32,342 nucleotides of DNA from Chloroflexota bacterium (GTDB lineage: Bacteria; Chloroflexota; Ktedonobacteria; Ktedonobacterales; JADMIN01). Positions 16,488 through 24,586 of the stretch are shown piece after piece. The stretch spans positions 1 through 32,342 of the forward strand of contig JAKAIY010000028.1 in assembly GCA_021814145.1 (NCBI GenBank). The letters run 5' to 3'. The notes under the pieces were generated by a model. The model did no database searches. It saw only the letters and a program-made list of their open reading frames with translations, and was not told where the DNA came from. The stretch's first letter is position 1. Each line of letters starts with the position of its first letter. Both the position numbers and the translations under genes were made by a program.

Positions 16488-18053
16488 TCAGGCGACGCTG
16501 GAGCCGGACGGCACGCGGATGTAGATGTCGTACCCCTTGCCGGCATGCGCGGCCAGAGCGTAGTGGCTGCGCAGCCAGGGCATGAAGCCGGGAAGGTTGA
16601 CCAGGCGATTGGTGCCCAGGACGATGACGCGAATGTTATCGCGCTCGATGACGCGCTCAATCTGGGACGCCGTGAGATAGCCTGTGGTGATGCGCACGTA
16701 TGACGTATCTACCAGGTCGGGCGGCACACTGTGGCCCGCCTGCGCGACGATATACTGATCGTCAGTCACGATCAGCTCGCCGGGCATGCTGAAGGTGTTG
16801 ATGGCGGCTATCCGCGTCTGGGCGCTCTCCAGGGTCCCTTTACTGAGGCTCGACGCGCTTGCGCTGATAGCGTTCACGGCCATGTTCACAAAGACGGCGA
16901 GGAGAACCAGCGTCGCGGCGGCCATGAGCCAGCGGCCGAGGGGCCGGCTCATGGCTGGCGTGATAAGGCCGGGCGCGAGCGCGAGCACGAGCGCGACGCC
17001 TGGCGAAACCAGCACGGTGTAATGGTCAAAGAACGGGTTGAGCTGTTTCACCATCAGGATGGAGGCCAGGAGCCAGAGCGTCGGGATCGCCATCCACCAT
17101 GCCCGCCGCCAGATCGCTACGCCAACGACAATGATGGCGAGCGGACCAAGCACGACGAAGCTGTTGATCACGGTGGTGGCGTCGCCCGTAAGCTTGGGCG
17201 GTAGGCCTTTCTGGGCGGCGATGTGGAATGTGACGACCTGATCCCACATGGCGGAGAACGAGCCCAGAAATGGCGCCAGCAGCAGGAGCGCCGCGGTCAG
17301 CGCGCCAGCCGCGAGCCAGGCCAGACCGGGTAGCGCGGCCCGCGCGCTCTGGCGCAGTCCGGCGGATGTCGGGCGCCTCAGCCGGCCCTGCCCGGCGTCG
17401 AACGCGCTGTAAAGCGGCGTCGCGAGGTACAGGACGGCTGGGACCATGGCGACGACGCCGGTCAGCTTGATAAGGGCGCCATAGACCACAGCGGCCCCGC
17501 TGAGGAAGGCGAGCCAGCGGCGCGTTGTCCCGGCGCGACGGCTCGCGGCGACCGCCAGCGCGACCGCCAGAATGCTGATCGCGACCGCCGGGCCGTCAGA
17601 TTCAAGGGTGCGCGCCTGCTGAAGATAGTACGGCTCAAAGGCGAGGAGCGCCGCCGCGGTGAGTCCGGCCCACAGGCCAGCTATTTCGGAGGCCAGCCAG
17701 TACATCGCGATGACGCCAATCAGGCCAAAGAGCGCGATCCCGATCCGCGCCGCCGCGATGCTCTGGCCGAACGCCATGTAGATGGGATAGAGGCTGACCA
17801 GAAAGTAGGGCGGCTGTGAGGAGAAGACCGAAGTGAAGAGCGGATGGCCCGCCGCCATCGCGCGCAGGGACTGCCAGTAGACGCCTTCATCGTAGTTGTC
17901 CGAAAAATAGTTGATGAGCAGCAGATACAGTGTGGCGGCGCCGATAACGATCAGCGTCGCGAGAGCGTTCCTGAGCGCCGCGCCCCGCCGCATGAGCGTT
18001 TCTATCAGGCTGGATCGTGTCATGCTCTGCCCGGTTGTTGTTATAGGCGCCAA
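16488..18053 (-). CDS. GT39-type membrane glycosyltransferase, paralog 3
   Basis: This is the third member of the local GT39 family, 521 residues from a TTG at 18053 that has GGAG seven bases upstream. An ATG at 18023 would shorten it by ten residues but lacks a good ribosome site. The first loop reads DNYDEGVYWQSLRAMAAGHPLF, with the Asp-Glu pair of GT-C enzymes. The tail again has VTDDQYIVAQAG, PPDLVDTSYVR and GYLTASQIERVI. It is the most divergent of the three by eye, especially in the middle helices. Expected location is the cytoplasmic membrane, with catalysis on the outer face using a polyprenyl-linked sugar. Its stop lies only about 60 bases from the GT87 stop. Confidence 0.85.
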   Translation of the reverse strand: MAPITTTGQSMTRSSLIETLMRRGAALRNALATLIVIGAATLYLLLINYFSDNYDEGVYWQSLRAMAAGHPLFTSVFSSQPPYFLVSLYPIYMAFGQSIAAARIGIALFGLIGVIAMYWLASEIAGLWAGLTAAALLAFEPYYLQQARTLESDGPAVAISILAVALAVAASRRAGTTRRWLAFLSGAAVVYGALIKLTGVVAMVPAVLYLATPLYSAFDAGQGRLRRPTSAGLRQSARAALPGLAWLAAGALTAALLLLAPFLGSFSAMWDQVVTFHIAAQKGLPPKLTGDATTVINSFVVLGPLAIIVVGVAIWRRAWWMAIPTLWLLASILMVKQLNPFFDHYTVLVSPGVALVLALAPGLITPAMSRPLGRWLMAAATLVLLAVFVNMAVNAISASASSLSKGTLESAQTRIAAINTFSMPGELIVTDDQYIVAQAGHSVPPDLVDTSYVRITTGYLTASQIERVIERDNIRVIVLGTNRLVNLPGFMPWLRSHYALAAHAGKGYDIYIRVPSGSSVA

Positions 18054-18169
18054 CGTCTCACTCCATTTCCCCGAAATCGTCCTCGCCGGGAGCTGCCCAT
18101 CTCACCGCGGCGCCTGGCCCGCGCACACGCTCCGCCCGCGACGGAGAGCCAGGGCAGGCGCCCTGGTGG

Positions 18170-19309
18170 TCAACGCCTGGCAAGCCGGGCGCTGTCCGCG
18201 CTGGCGGAAGCGCCGTCTGTCTCGCCAAACCGCAGCAGCAGCAGATCGAGCGCCATCTCTGGCGTCATGCGGCTGGACTTGAGCGCCACGTCCACTTCCA
18301 GCGCGGCATGGTGCGCCGCGTTGAGCTGGGCGAAAGTGAACTGGCGCACGAGCGGGAGCGCCTTGTCCACGGTGTAAGGCGCGATGCCTGTTGTGGCGGC
18401 GATCTGCTGCCCGCGCATTCCGCGCTCACTGAGCGCCTTGACCTGGATCAGCGTGCGGATTTGGGAGGCGATCAGGCCCAGCACTTGGAGCGGCGCCTGC
18501 CCGTCGGCAAGGAATTCATGGAGCAGAGCGAGCGCGTGGGCGCGCTGGCGGCGGGCGAGCGCGTCGGTCAAATCGAACCCGCGCGACTGGCGCAGGTCGG
18601 GCGTGAGCGCGCGGACGGCGGCGGCGTCAATCCCGCCGCCCTTGCCCGCGTAGACGCTCAGCTTTTCGAGCTCGCTCGCCAGCGCGCGCGGGTTGTCGCC
18701 AACCGCCTCGATGAGTCGCTTCGCCGCGTCCGGCGTGATGCTCGCGCCCATCGCCTTCGCGCGCCGCTCCACCCAGCGCTCCAGTTGCGGGCCGGTGGGG
18801 ATGGAGAACTGCTTCGCCTCGCCATGTTTCTTCGCGCCTTCGACGAGCGTCGTCAGTGTGGCGTTAGGCTTGCGCTCCAGCGGGTCCTGCATGGCGACGA
18901 CAACCAGCGTCGCCGTGTCGGGGATCTTCGGCGCGTACTCCAGCAGCGCCTTGACGAGCGCGCGCGCGTCGAGCTTCTTGTCCTGCCTGCCCTTGCCGTT
19001 CACGCTGGGCGCGGCGTCTTCCGCGTCGTCGCTGTCGCTGTCCGCGTCGTCATCTTCCGCCGCGCTGTCCGCGTCGTCGCTGTTGCCGCCCTTGCCGGAG
19101 GCGCGCTTCTGTTTGGGCAGTCCCAGCACGACGACCAGCCGCCGCTCGCTCAGGAACGGCAGCGTGTCGCAGATGACGCGAATCCGGGCGGGGTCAGCCT
19201 CATCGCCGGTGAAGACATCCTGGTTGATGTCAAATCCACCGGTCGCCCGCAGCCGGTCGAGCTCTTCCCGCGCCGAAAATTCGTCGGTTCCGTAATAGAC
19301 GAGAAACAT
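18170..19309 (-). CDS. holA: DNA polymerase III subunit delta
   Basis: This is the clamp-loader delta subunit, which opens the sliding clamp during loading onto DNA. The preferred start is ATG 19309, giving 379 residues opening with MFLVYYGTDEFSAREELDRL. The track's longer ORF adds fifteen unlikely residues. Family features include the N-terminal fold with FLSERRLVVVLG, the central GDNPRALASELEKLSVYAG, and the C-terminal helical domain with RRQRAHALALLHEFL and GLIASQIRTLIQVKAL. Residues about 70-112 form an acidic, low-complexity Asp/Ser/Ala insert that typical delta subunits lack and that explains the extra length. It is transcribed away from the P-type ATPase. Confidence 0.92.
   Translation of the reverse strand: MFLVYYGTDEFSAREELDRLRATGGFDINQDVFTGDEADPARIRVICDTLPFLSERRLVVVLGLPKQKRASGKGGNSDDADSAAEDDDADSDSDDAEDAAPSVNGKGRQDKKLDARALVKALLEYAPKIPDTATLVVVAMQDPLERKPNATLTTLVEGAKKHGEAKQFSIPTGPQLERWVERRAKAMGASITPDAAKRLIEAVGDNPRALASELEKLSVYAGKGGGIDAAAVRALTPDLRQSRGFDLTDALARRQRAHALALLHEFLADGQAPLQVLGLIASQIRTLIQVKALSERGMRGQQIAATTGIAPYTVDKALPLVRQFTFAQLNAAHHAALEVDVALKSSRMTPEMALDLLLLRFGETDGASASADSARLARR
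19020..19078. repeat. Short in-frame repeats coding the acidic HolA insert
   Basis: TCCGCGTCGTC occurs at 19020-19030, 19041-19051 and 19068-19078, at distances divisible by three. On the minus strand these encode the Asp-Asp-Ala/Asp-Ser-rich insert of HolA. The pattern suggests growth by replication slippage. Confidence 0.7.
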
Positions 19310-19397
19310 AGCCGCATTGTATGCCGCCCGCGCGGCGCGGCGCAAACACCCCAAGAGCGTATGAGGATGTTAGAATATCCCCCCATCGCTGTGACTG

Positions 19398-19419
19398 GTA
19401 CGAGATGCGCGTCTTGTAC
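19398..19419. promoter_or_regulatory. Inverted repeat upstream of the metal ATPase, candidate metal-sensor operator
   Basis: GTACGAGA-TGCGCG-TCTTGTAC has 8-bp arms with one mismatch and lies between the divergent holA and ATPase starts, about 65 bases before the ATPase ATG. Its size and placement suit a MerR- or ArsR-type regulator. No regulator gene is nearby. Confidence 0.35.
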
Positions 19420-19482
19420 GCTCATAGGTAACGCTCCAATCAGGCGCGCTTTTCCATTCATTTCAACCGGAGCCAGCGCACG

Positions 19483-21552
19483 ATGCTCAATATTCATGGT
19501 GAACAGGACACAATAACCACCGACGCTTCCCAACCCATGGCTCCCGGTGAGACGGAGCCCACCGCCGTGCGGGCGCGCGACCGGATCAAGGGATGGCTGG
19601 GGGTCGTGAGACGCTACCCTGTGCCGTTCCTCGCTCTGCTGCTGATGGGCCTGAGCCTGGCGCTCTGGCTGACCGGGCGGCCAGAGCTTGCGAACTGGGC
19701 GCTGCTGGCGGTGACGCTGCTGGGCGGAATTCCGCTCCTCTGGGATACGCTGCGGCAAGTGCTACGTAAGGAATTTGGCGTTGATGTGCTCGCGCTGCTG
19801 GCGATTGGTGGGTCTGTTCTCCTGCAAGAATATCTGGCTGGCGCGCTGGTGGTGCTGATGCTCTCGGGTGGCGAGGCGCTGGAAGCGTACGCCTTGCGGC
19901 GGGCGCGCTCCTCGCTCTCGGCGCTGGTTGAGCGCGCCCCCCGGAGCGCGCATATCTGGCAGGGGCAAGAGCTGGTCACCATTCCCGCGGAACAGGTCGA
20001 GGTGGGGATGGAGGTCGTCGTCAAGCCTGGTGAGCTTATTCCGGTTGATGGCGTCGTGACGGCGGGGAGCGCGAACGTGAGCGAGGCGGACCTGACTGGC
20101 GAGCCGGTCCCGGCGCGCAAGGTCCCCGGCATGCTGGTTCTGTCGGGCAGCGTCAATCTGGATAGTGTGCTGGAATTGCGCGCCAGCAAGCGCAGCGCTG
20201 AGAGCCAGTACGCGCAGATTGTCCACCTGGTCAGGCAGGCCCAGACCCAGAAGGCGCCCATCCACCGCCTGGCCGATCGCTATAGCGTCTGGTTCACCCT
20301 TGGGGCGGTGACGCTCGCCGGGCTGGCCTGGGCGCTCTCGGGTGAGAGCGTCTACGCGCTGGCGGTGCTGGTCTGCGCTTCACCCTGCCCGCTGATTCTG
20401 GCCACGCCGATCGCCATTATGTCCGGCATTGATCTGGCGGCGCGCAATGGCCTCATCACCAAGAGCGGCGGCGCTATTGAGCAGCTGGGTGAGGTGGATG
20501 TCGCGGTTTTCGACAAGACCGGCACGCTGACGCTCGGCACGCCGAAAGTGACCGCCATTGTGCGCGCTGGACAGGAGCGGCCAGACACGGAGGCGGCGGG
20601 TGAAAACGGCGGGGAATTGGATGGCGCGCGTTTCCAGCCAGCGGGCGATGAGATAACGTTGCTGCGCTTCGCCGCCTCGGTGGAGCAGCTTTCCACGCAT
20701 ATCCTGTCGCGCGCCGTAGTCGAGGCCGCGCAGGAACGGGGTTTGCCGCTCAGCTCAGTGGACGGGTTTGAGGAGATCTTTGGCAAGGGCGTGCGCGGGC
20801 GCGTGCCGCTGATCGTCCAGGATCGTCAGGGAACCTGGGCTCACGCGAGCGATGCCGTGGAGGTCGCTGTGGGTAACCGCACCTTCATGGGAAGCCTCGG
20901 CGTCATAATTCCCGCGCCCTTGCTCGCCGAGCGGGCGGGGCGTGTCGAGCGCGGGCAGATTTGCAGCTTCATCGCCGTGGAGCGGCAGGTGGAGGGGCTT
21001 CTGGTGCTGGAGGACGTGCCGCGCGCGGACCTCGCGCGCCTGGCGCTGGATCTGCGGGCGGCGGGAATCAAGGAAACGGTTCTGTTGACCGGCGATAGCG
21101 AGGTCGTCGCGCAGCAGATTGGCAAGATCGCGCAGGTTGACCGCGTCATGGCGCGCTGCCTGCCTGAGGACAAGGTGCGCGCCGTCCAGGAGCTTGAGCG
21201 GCAGGGGCGCCGTGTCCTGATGGTTGGCGACGGCATTAACGACGCTCCCGCGCTGGCGAGCGCCACGGTGGGCCTGGCGCTCGGCGCGCAGGGCCTGACC
21301 GCCGCCGCGTCCGCCGCTGATACCGTGCTCCTCTCAACGGATATCCTGCGTGTGCCGCGGGTGGTGCGCCTGGGACGCCAGGTGATGCGGATCGCCATCC
21401 AGGGGATCTGGGTGGGCATGGGGCTCTCCGGCGTCGCCATGTTCTTCGCCGCGTTTGGCTACATTAGCCCGGCGGCGGGCGCGCTGATCCAGGAAGCCTT
21501 CGACGTGATCGTCATCCTGAACGCCCTGCGCGCGGGCAGGGTCGCCTTCTGA
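19483..21552 (+). CDS. P1B-type heavy-metal translocating ATPase
   Basis: This is a 689-residue membrane pump using ATP to move a transition metal across the cytoplasmic membrane. The start is ATG 19483 with GGAG about ten bases upstream. There is no N-terminal metal-binding domain (no GMxCxxC); a hydrophilic 40-residue leader runs straight into the helices. Motifs are the actuator TGEP (205-208), membrane motif SPC in CASPCPLILATP (300-302), phosphorylation site DKTGT (Asp344), a His in STHILSRAVVE, and the hinge MVGDGINDAPAL. The SPC motif is the mark of the P1B-4 group (Co, Zn, Fe and similar). However, the last helix has QEAFDVIVILNALR where P1B-4 pumps carry HEGGT. The metal is therefore uncertain; efflux is the likely direction. 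Confidence 0.9.
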   Translation: MLNIHGEQDTITTDASQPMAPGETEPTAVRARDRIKGWLGVVRRYPVPFLALLLMGLSLALWLTGRPELANWALLAVTLLGGIPLLWDTLRQVLRKEFGVDVLALLAIGGSVLLQEYLAGALVVLMLSGGEALEAYALRRARSSLSALVERAPRSAHIWQGQELVTIPAEQVEVGMEVVVKPGELIPVDGVVTAGSANVSEADLTGEPVPARKVPGMLVLSGSVNLDSVLELRASKRSAESQYAQIVHLVRQAQTQKAPIHRLADRYSVWFTLGAVTLAGLAWALSGESVYALAVLVCASPCPLILATPIAIMSGIDLAARNGLITKSGGAIEQLGEVDVAVFDKTGTLTLGTPKVTAIVRAGQERPDTEAAGENGGELDGARFQPAGDEITLLRFAASVEQLSTHILSRAVVEAAQERGLPLSSVDGFEEIFGKGVRGRVPLIVQDRQGTWAHASDAVEVAVGNRTFMGSLGVIIPAPLLAERAGRVERGQICSFIAVERQVEGLLVLEDVPRADLARLALDLRAAGIKETVLLTGDSEVVAQQIGKIAQVDRVMARCLPEDKVRAVQELERQGRRVLMVGDGINDAPALASATVGLALGAQGLTAAASAADTVLLSTDILRVPRVVRLGRQVMRIAIQGIWVGMGLSGVAMFFAAFGYISPAAGALIQEAFDVIVILNALRAGRVAF

Positions 21553-21807
21553 GCGCGTGGCGCGGCGCAAGAACGGGGTGTTGCGCCAGGGCGCGTCGAA
21601 CGCCGTCACGACTTGCTGGGCGACGATCATGTTGACTTCTCGAATGAGACGGCGCCAGGACGGCGGAGTAGACGATCCATCACAACCAAGCGTAAACAGA
21701 CGTTCGACAACCTTAACGCCTGAAGGCCACACGTTCGCTGTGAGATGCTCCACACCACGCGAGGAGGCGCGGCGAATGGCGGGGCGCTCCCCGCGAATGA
21801 TGTAGCG

Positions 21808-21816
21808 TGCTATACT
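21808..21816 (+). promoter_or_regulatory. Possible extended -10 promoter of the hpd-hmgA operon
   Basis: TGC-TATACT is five of six to TATAAT with the TGn extension; no clear -35 is present. It has the same form as the candidate before the ECF operon (TGC-TATGCT at 3650-3658). Confidence 0.35.
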
Positions 21817-22141
21817 GTGCGCGTCACACGCGGCGCGCCGCTCAGGGGCGCGCTCGGCGTCCGTGTATGGCTTTGTGTCAGCGCCACGAGAACAAAGGGG
21901 TTTATCGGGTGCGAATGGGCATGGCGTACACTCGCGGGCTTCGCGAGCTGTCGGCGTGTCCCTTCCCGGCGGCGACCCGCGCATGTCCCGGTCGTCGTGA
22001 CCCTCTCCATTCTCTGCGCCTCTCGCGCCTGGCCACGCTCGCGGTTCGCCGGTCTTGCGCGTTCTCCGGAGCTACACGCTCTCCCGCAGGCGTCTATACA
22101 CCCGCCTCAGCGTCGCGCGCCCGTACATCCATAAACCCGCG

Positions 22142-22189
22142 CTGGCGCGCATGAGGCTGGACCGTACGCGCCAGACTGGCGCGAGGAGG
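22142..22189 (+). promoter_or_regulatory. Mutually exclusive hairpins next to the hpd Shine-Dalgarno
   Basis: CTGGCGCG occurs at 22142-22149 and 22176-22183, and its reverse complement CGCGCCAG lies between them at 22167-22174. The middle element can pair upstream (8 bp, 17-nt loop), or downstream as CGCGCC/GGCGCG (6 bp, 5-nt loop). The downstream hairpin ends exactly against AGGAGG (22184-22189), the hpd ribosome site. This layout could make translation depend on which hairpin forms. Confidence 0.4.
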
Positions 22190-22200
22190 CTTTCACCCGC

Positions 22201-23313
22201 ATGCCCTACGACAATACTGACGAGTTCATGCCCATTCGCAACTGGGACTATATCGAACTCTACGTTGGCAACGCCCGGCAGGCGGCGCACTATTACGCCA
22301 CCACGTTCGGCTTCACCCCCATCGCCTACGCCGGGCTGGAGACGGGCGTGCGCGACCGCGCCAGCTATGCGCTGGAGCAGGGCAAGATCCGTCTCGTGCT
22401 GACCAGCGCGCTGATGCCCGGCTCGCCCATCGGTGAGCATGTCTACGTCCACGGTGATGGCGTGAAGGACATCGCGCTGGAAGTGCCAGACGCCGAGAAG
22501 GCCTATCAGCAGGCCCTCGAACAGGGCGCCCGGAGCGCGATGGAGCCGGTGACGCAGGAGGATGAGTTCGGGCGGGTGAAGCGCGCGGCGATCTACACCT
22601 ACGGCGAGACGCTCCACAGCTTCATCGAGCGCATGGACTACGCGGGGCCGTTCCTGCCGGGCTATCGCGCGCTGGAGGTCACGCCGGAGCAGCGCGCGCG
22701 CGCCGTGGGGCTGGCGGCGATTGACCACTGCGTCGGCAACGTCGAGCTGGGCAAGATGAACGAGTGGGTCGAGTTCTACGAGCGCGTGCTCGGCTTCGAG
22801 CAGATCATCCACTTCGACGACAAGACCATCACCACCGAGTATTCCGCGCTGATGTCCAAGGTGATGCAGGGCGGCCACGGCAAGGTCAAGTTCCCGATCA
22901 ACGAGCCGGCGGTCGGACGGCGCAAGTCGCAGATCCAGGAATATCTGGACTACTATGGCGGGCCTGGCGTGCAGCATATCGCGCTGCTGACCGGCGACAT
23001 CGTCAAGACTGTTCGCGCCATGCGCGACCAGGGTGTGCAGTTCCAGCCCGGCGTCTCCACCTATTACGAGGAGTTGGAGGGGCGCGTCGGCAAGATTGAT
23101 GAGGACATCAGCGAGCTGGCCAGCCTTGGCATCCTGGTGGACCGCGACGACGACGGCTATCTGCTGCAAATCTTCACCAAGAACGTGCAGGACCGTCCGA
23201 CGGTCTTCTTCGAGGTGATCCAGCGGAAGGGCGCGCGGGGCTTCGGCGAGGGCAACTTCAAGGCGCTGTTCGAGGCCATCGAGCGCGATCAGGCGCTGCG
23301 CGGCAACCTCTAG
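22201..23313 (+). CDS. hpd: 4-hydroxyphenylpyruvate dioxygenase
   Basis: This non-haem Fe(II) enzyme converts 4-hydroxyphenylpyruvate, the transamination product of tyrosine, to homogentisate. The start is ATG 22201 with AGGAGG eleven bases upstream. The 370-residue length is normal. Two vicinal-oxygen-chelate halves are visible: the N-terminal half begins WDYIELYVGNARQAAHYY and the C-terminal half begins AIDHCVGNVELGKMNEWV. The expected iron ligands are His176 (IDHC), His259 (VQHIAL) and Glu338 (FFEVIQR). The tail RGFGEGNFKALFEAIERDQ is the family signature. hmgA starts 18 bases downstream, so the product is passed to the next enzyme of the pathway. Confidence 0.96.
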   Translation: MPYDNTDEFMPIRNWDYIELYVGNARQAAHYYATTFGFTPIAYAGLETGVRDRASYALEQGKIRLVLTSALMPGSPIGEHVYVHGDGVKDIALEVPDAEKAYQQALEQGARSAMEPVTQEDEFGRVKRAAIYTYGETLHSFIERMDYAGPFLPGYRALEVTPEQRARAVGLAAIDHCVGNVELGKMNEWVEFYERVLGFEQIIHFDDKTITTEYSALMSKVMQGGHGKVKFPINEPAVGRRKSQIQEYLDYYGGPGVQHIALLTGDIVKTVRAMRDQGVQFQPGVSTYYEELEGRVGKIDEDISELASLGILVDRDDDGYLLQIFTKNVQDRPTVFFEVIQRKGARGFGEGNFKALFEAIERDQALRGNL

Positions 23314-23331
23314 CGCGCGTGGAGGCGAGTT

Positions 23332-24489
23332 ATGCCATCATATGTCCGGCTGGGCGAGGTGCCGCATAAGCGGCACACCCAGTTCCGCAAGCCCGACGGC
23401 GGCCTCTACAGCGAGGAGCTGTTCGGTGAGGAAGGGTTCAGCGGCGTCTACTCGCTGCTCTACCATCAGTATCCGCCAACGCGGGTAACGCGCATCGCGC
23501 GCTATGGCGACGTCTGCCAGAAGGAGTGGCCGCAGGAAGTCCACCGGCACCACCACATGAAGACGGCGGGCGTCGAGCCACAGGGCGATCTGGTCTCGGG
23601 CCGCCGCGTGCTGATGTACAACAATGAGTGCGTCATCTCGGTCGCGCGGCCCGCCGAGGAGATGCGGGCCTTCTACCGCAACTCCCAGGGGGATGAGCTG
23701 CTCTTCGTCCACGAGGGAACCGGCGCGCTGGAGACAACGTTTGGTCTGCTGCCGTATCAGGAGGGCGACTACCTCGTTCTCCCGCGCGGCGTGACCTGGC
23801 GCGCGCAGCCGGGAACCACTGGACAGCGTTTCCTGATCGTCGAGGCGTATGGCGGCGCGATCCAGCCGCCGCGCCGCTACCGCAACGAGTTTGGCCAGCT
23901 GCTGGAACATTCACCCTACTGCGAGCGCGACCTGCGCCCGCCCACCGAGCTGCCGCGTCATGAGGAGCGCGGCGAGTTTGACGTGCGGATCCGCGTCAAC
24001 GGCGAGATCATGACCTATACCTTCGACTTCCACCCGCTCGATCTCGTGGGCTGGGACGGCTTCCTCTATCCCTACGCCTTCAGCATCCATGACTTCGAGC
24101 CGATCACCGGGCGCGTTCACCAGCCGCCGCCCGTCCACCAGACCTTCGAGGGGCCGGGCTTCGTCGTGTGCTCCTTCTGCCCGCGCAAGCTGGACTACCA
24201 CCCGGAGGCGGTGCCGATCCCGTACAACCACAGCAACATTGATTCGGACGAGATGATCTATTACGTCAGCGGCAGCTTCGGCAGCCGCAAGGGCATCGAA
24301 GTCAGCTCGATCACGCTGCACCCACGCGGCATCCCGCACGGACCGCAGCCGGGGCTGGTGGAGAAGGCGCTCGGCGCGCAGGCGACTGACGAGCTGGCGG
24401 TGATGGTGGACACCTTCCGCCCGCTCAAGCTGGCCGCTGACGCCGAGGCGCTGGACGATCCGAGCTATCCGTTTAGCTGGCGCGAGTAG
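23332..24489 (+). CDS. hmgA: Homogentisate 1,2-dioxygenase
   Basis: This cupin-fold Fe(II) dioxygenase opens the ring of homogentisate to maleylacetoacetate, the step after HPPD. At 385 residues it is shorter than the animal and proteobacterial enzymes (about 430-445), as in some other bacterial homologs. The probable metal site is His300 and Glu307 in PYNHSNIDSDEMIYY, and His336 in GIPHGPQPG. EGTGALETTFGLLPYQEGDYLVLPRG is the conserved N-terminal cupin segment. It is co-transcribed with hpd and followed by a terminator. Maleylacetoacetate isomerase and fumarylacetoacetase are not in the window. Confidence 0.93.
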   Translation: MPSYVRLGEVPHKRHTQFRKPDGGLYSEELFGEEGFSGVYSLLYHQYPPTRVTRIARYGDVCQKEWPQEVHRHHHMKTAGVEPQGDLVSGRRVLMYNNECVISVARPAEEMRAFYRNSQGDELLFVHEGTGALETTFGLLPYQEGDYLVLPRGVTWRAQPGTTGQRFLIVEAYGGAIQPPRRYRNEFGQLLEHSPYCERDLRPPTELPRHEERGEFDVRIRVNGEIMTYTFDFHPLDLVGWDGFLYPYAFSIHDFEPITGRVHQPPPVHQTFEGPGFVVCSFCPRKLDYHPEAVPIPYNHSNIDSDEMIYYVSGSFGSRKGIEVSSITLHPRGIPHGPQPGLVEKALGAQATDELAVMVDTFRPLKLAADAEALDDPSYPFSWRE

Positions 24490-24496
24490 GCGCCAC

Positions 24497-24539
24497 CGCT
24501 CGCCCCTGTGGCCGCGCGCCTGGGGGCGAGCGCTGTTTT
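24497..24539 (+). terminator. Intrinsic terminator after hmgA
   Basis: CGCTCGCCCC (24497-24506) pairs perfectly with GGGGCGAGCG (24523-24532), followed after three bases by TTTT. The loop is 16 nt and the T run short, so termination may be partial. Confidence 0.6.
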
Positions 24540-24586
24540 GAGCGCCCGCTCGCGCGGAAGAGTCAGCCTTCCAGGAGGAAGTCGAG

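Larger units (their letters stand above)
21553..22200. other. Long leader/intergenic region upstream of hpd
   Basis: Almost 650 bases without a convincing gene. ORFs on both strands (21334-21984 minus, 21557-21805 plus, 21807-22154 plus) show no recognised motifs. The first 250 bases could be a decayed gene remnant, but nothing was identifiable. A possible promoter lies at 21808-21816, and a switch-like RNA element at 22142-22189. If that promoter is used, the hpd leader is nearly 380 nt long. Confidence 0.5.

Noticed and set aside
18308-19516. 402-residue plus-strand ORF
   Set aside because: It is entirely antisense to holA, and Arg/Gly-rich without motifs.
21334-21984. 216-residue minus-strand ORF
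   Set aside because: Part is antisense to the ATPase gene and the rest shows no motif or start signal.
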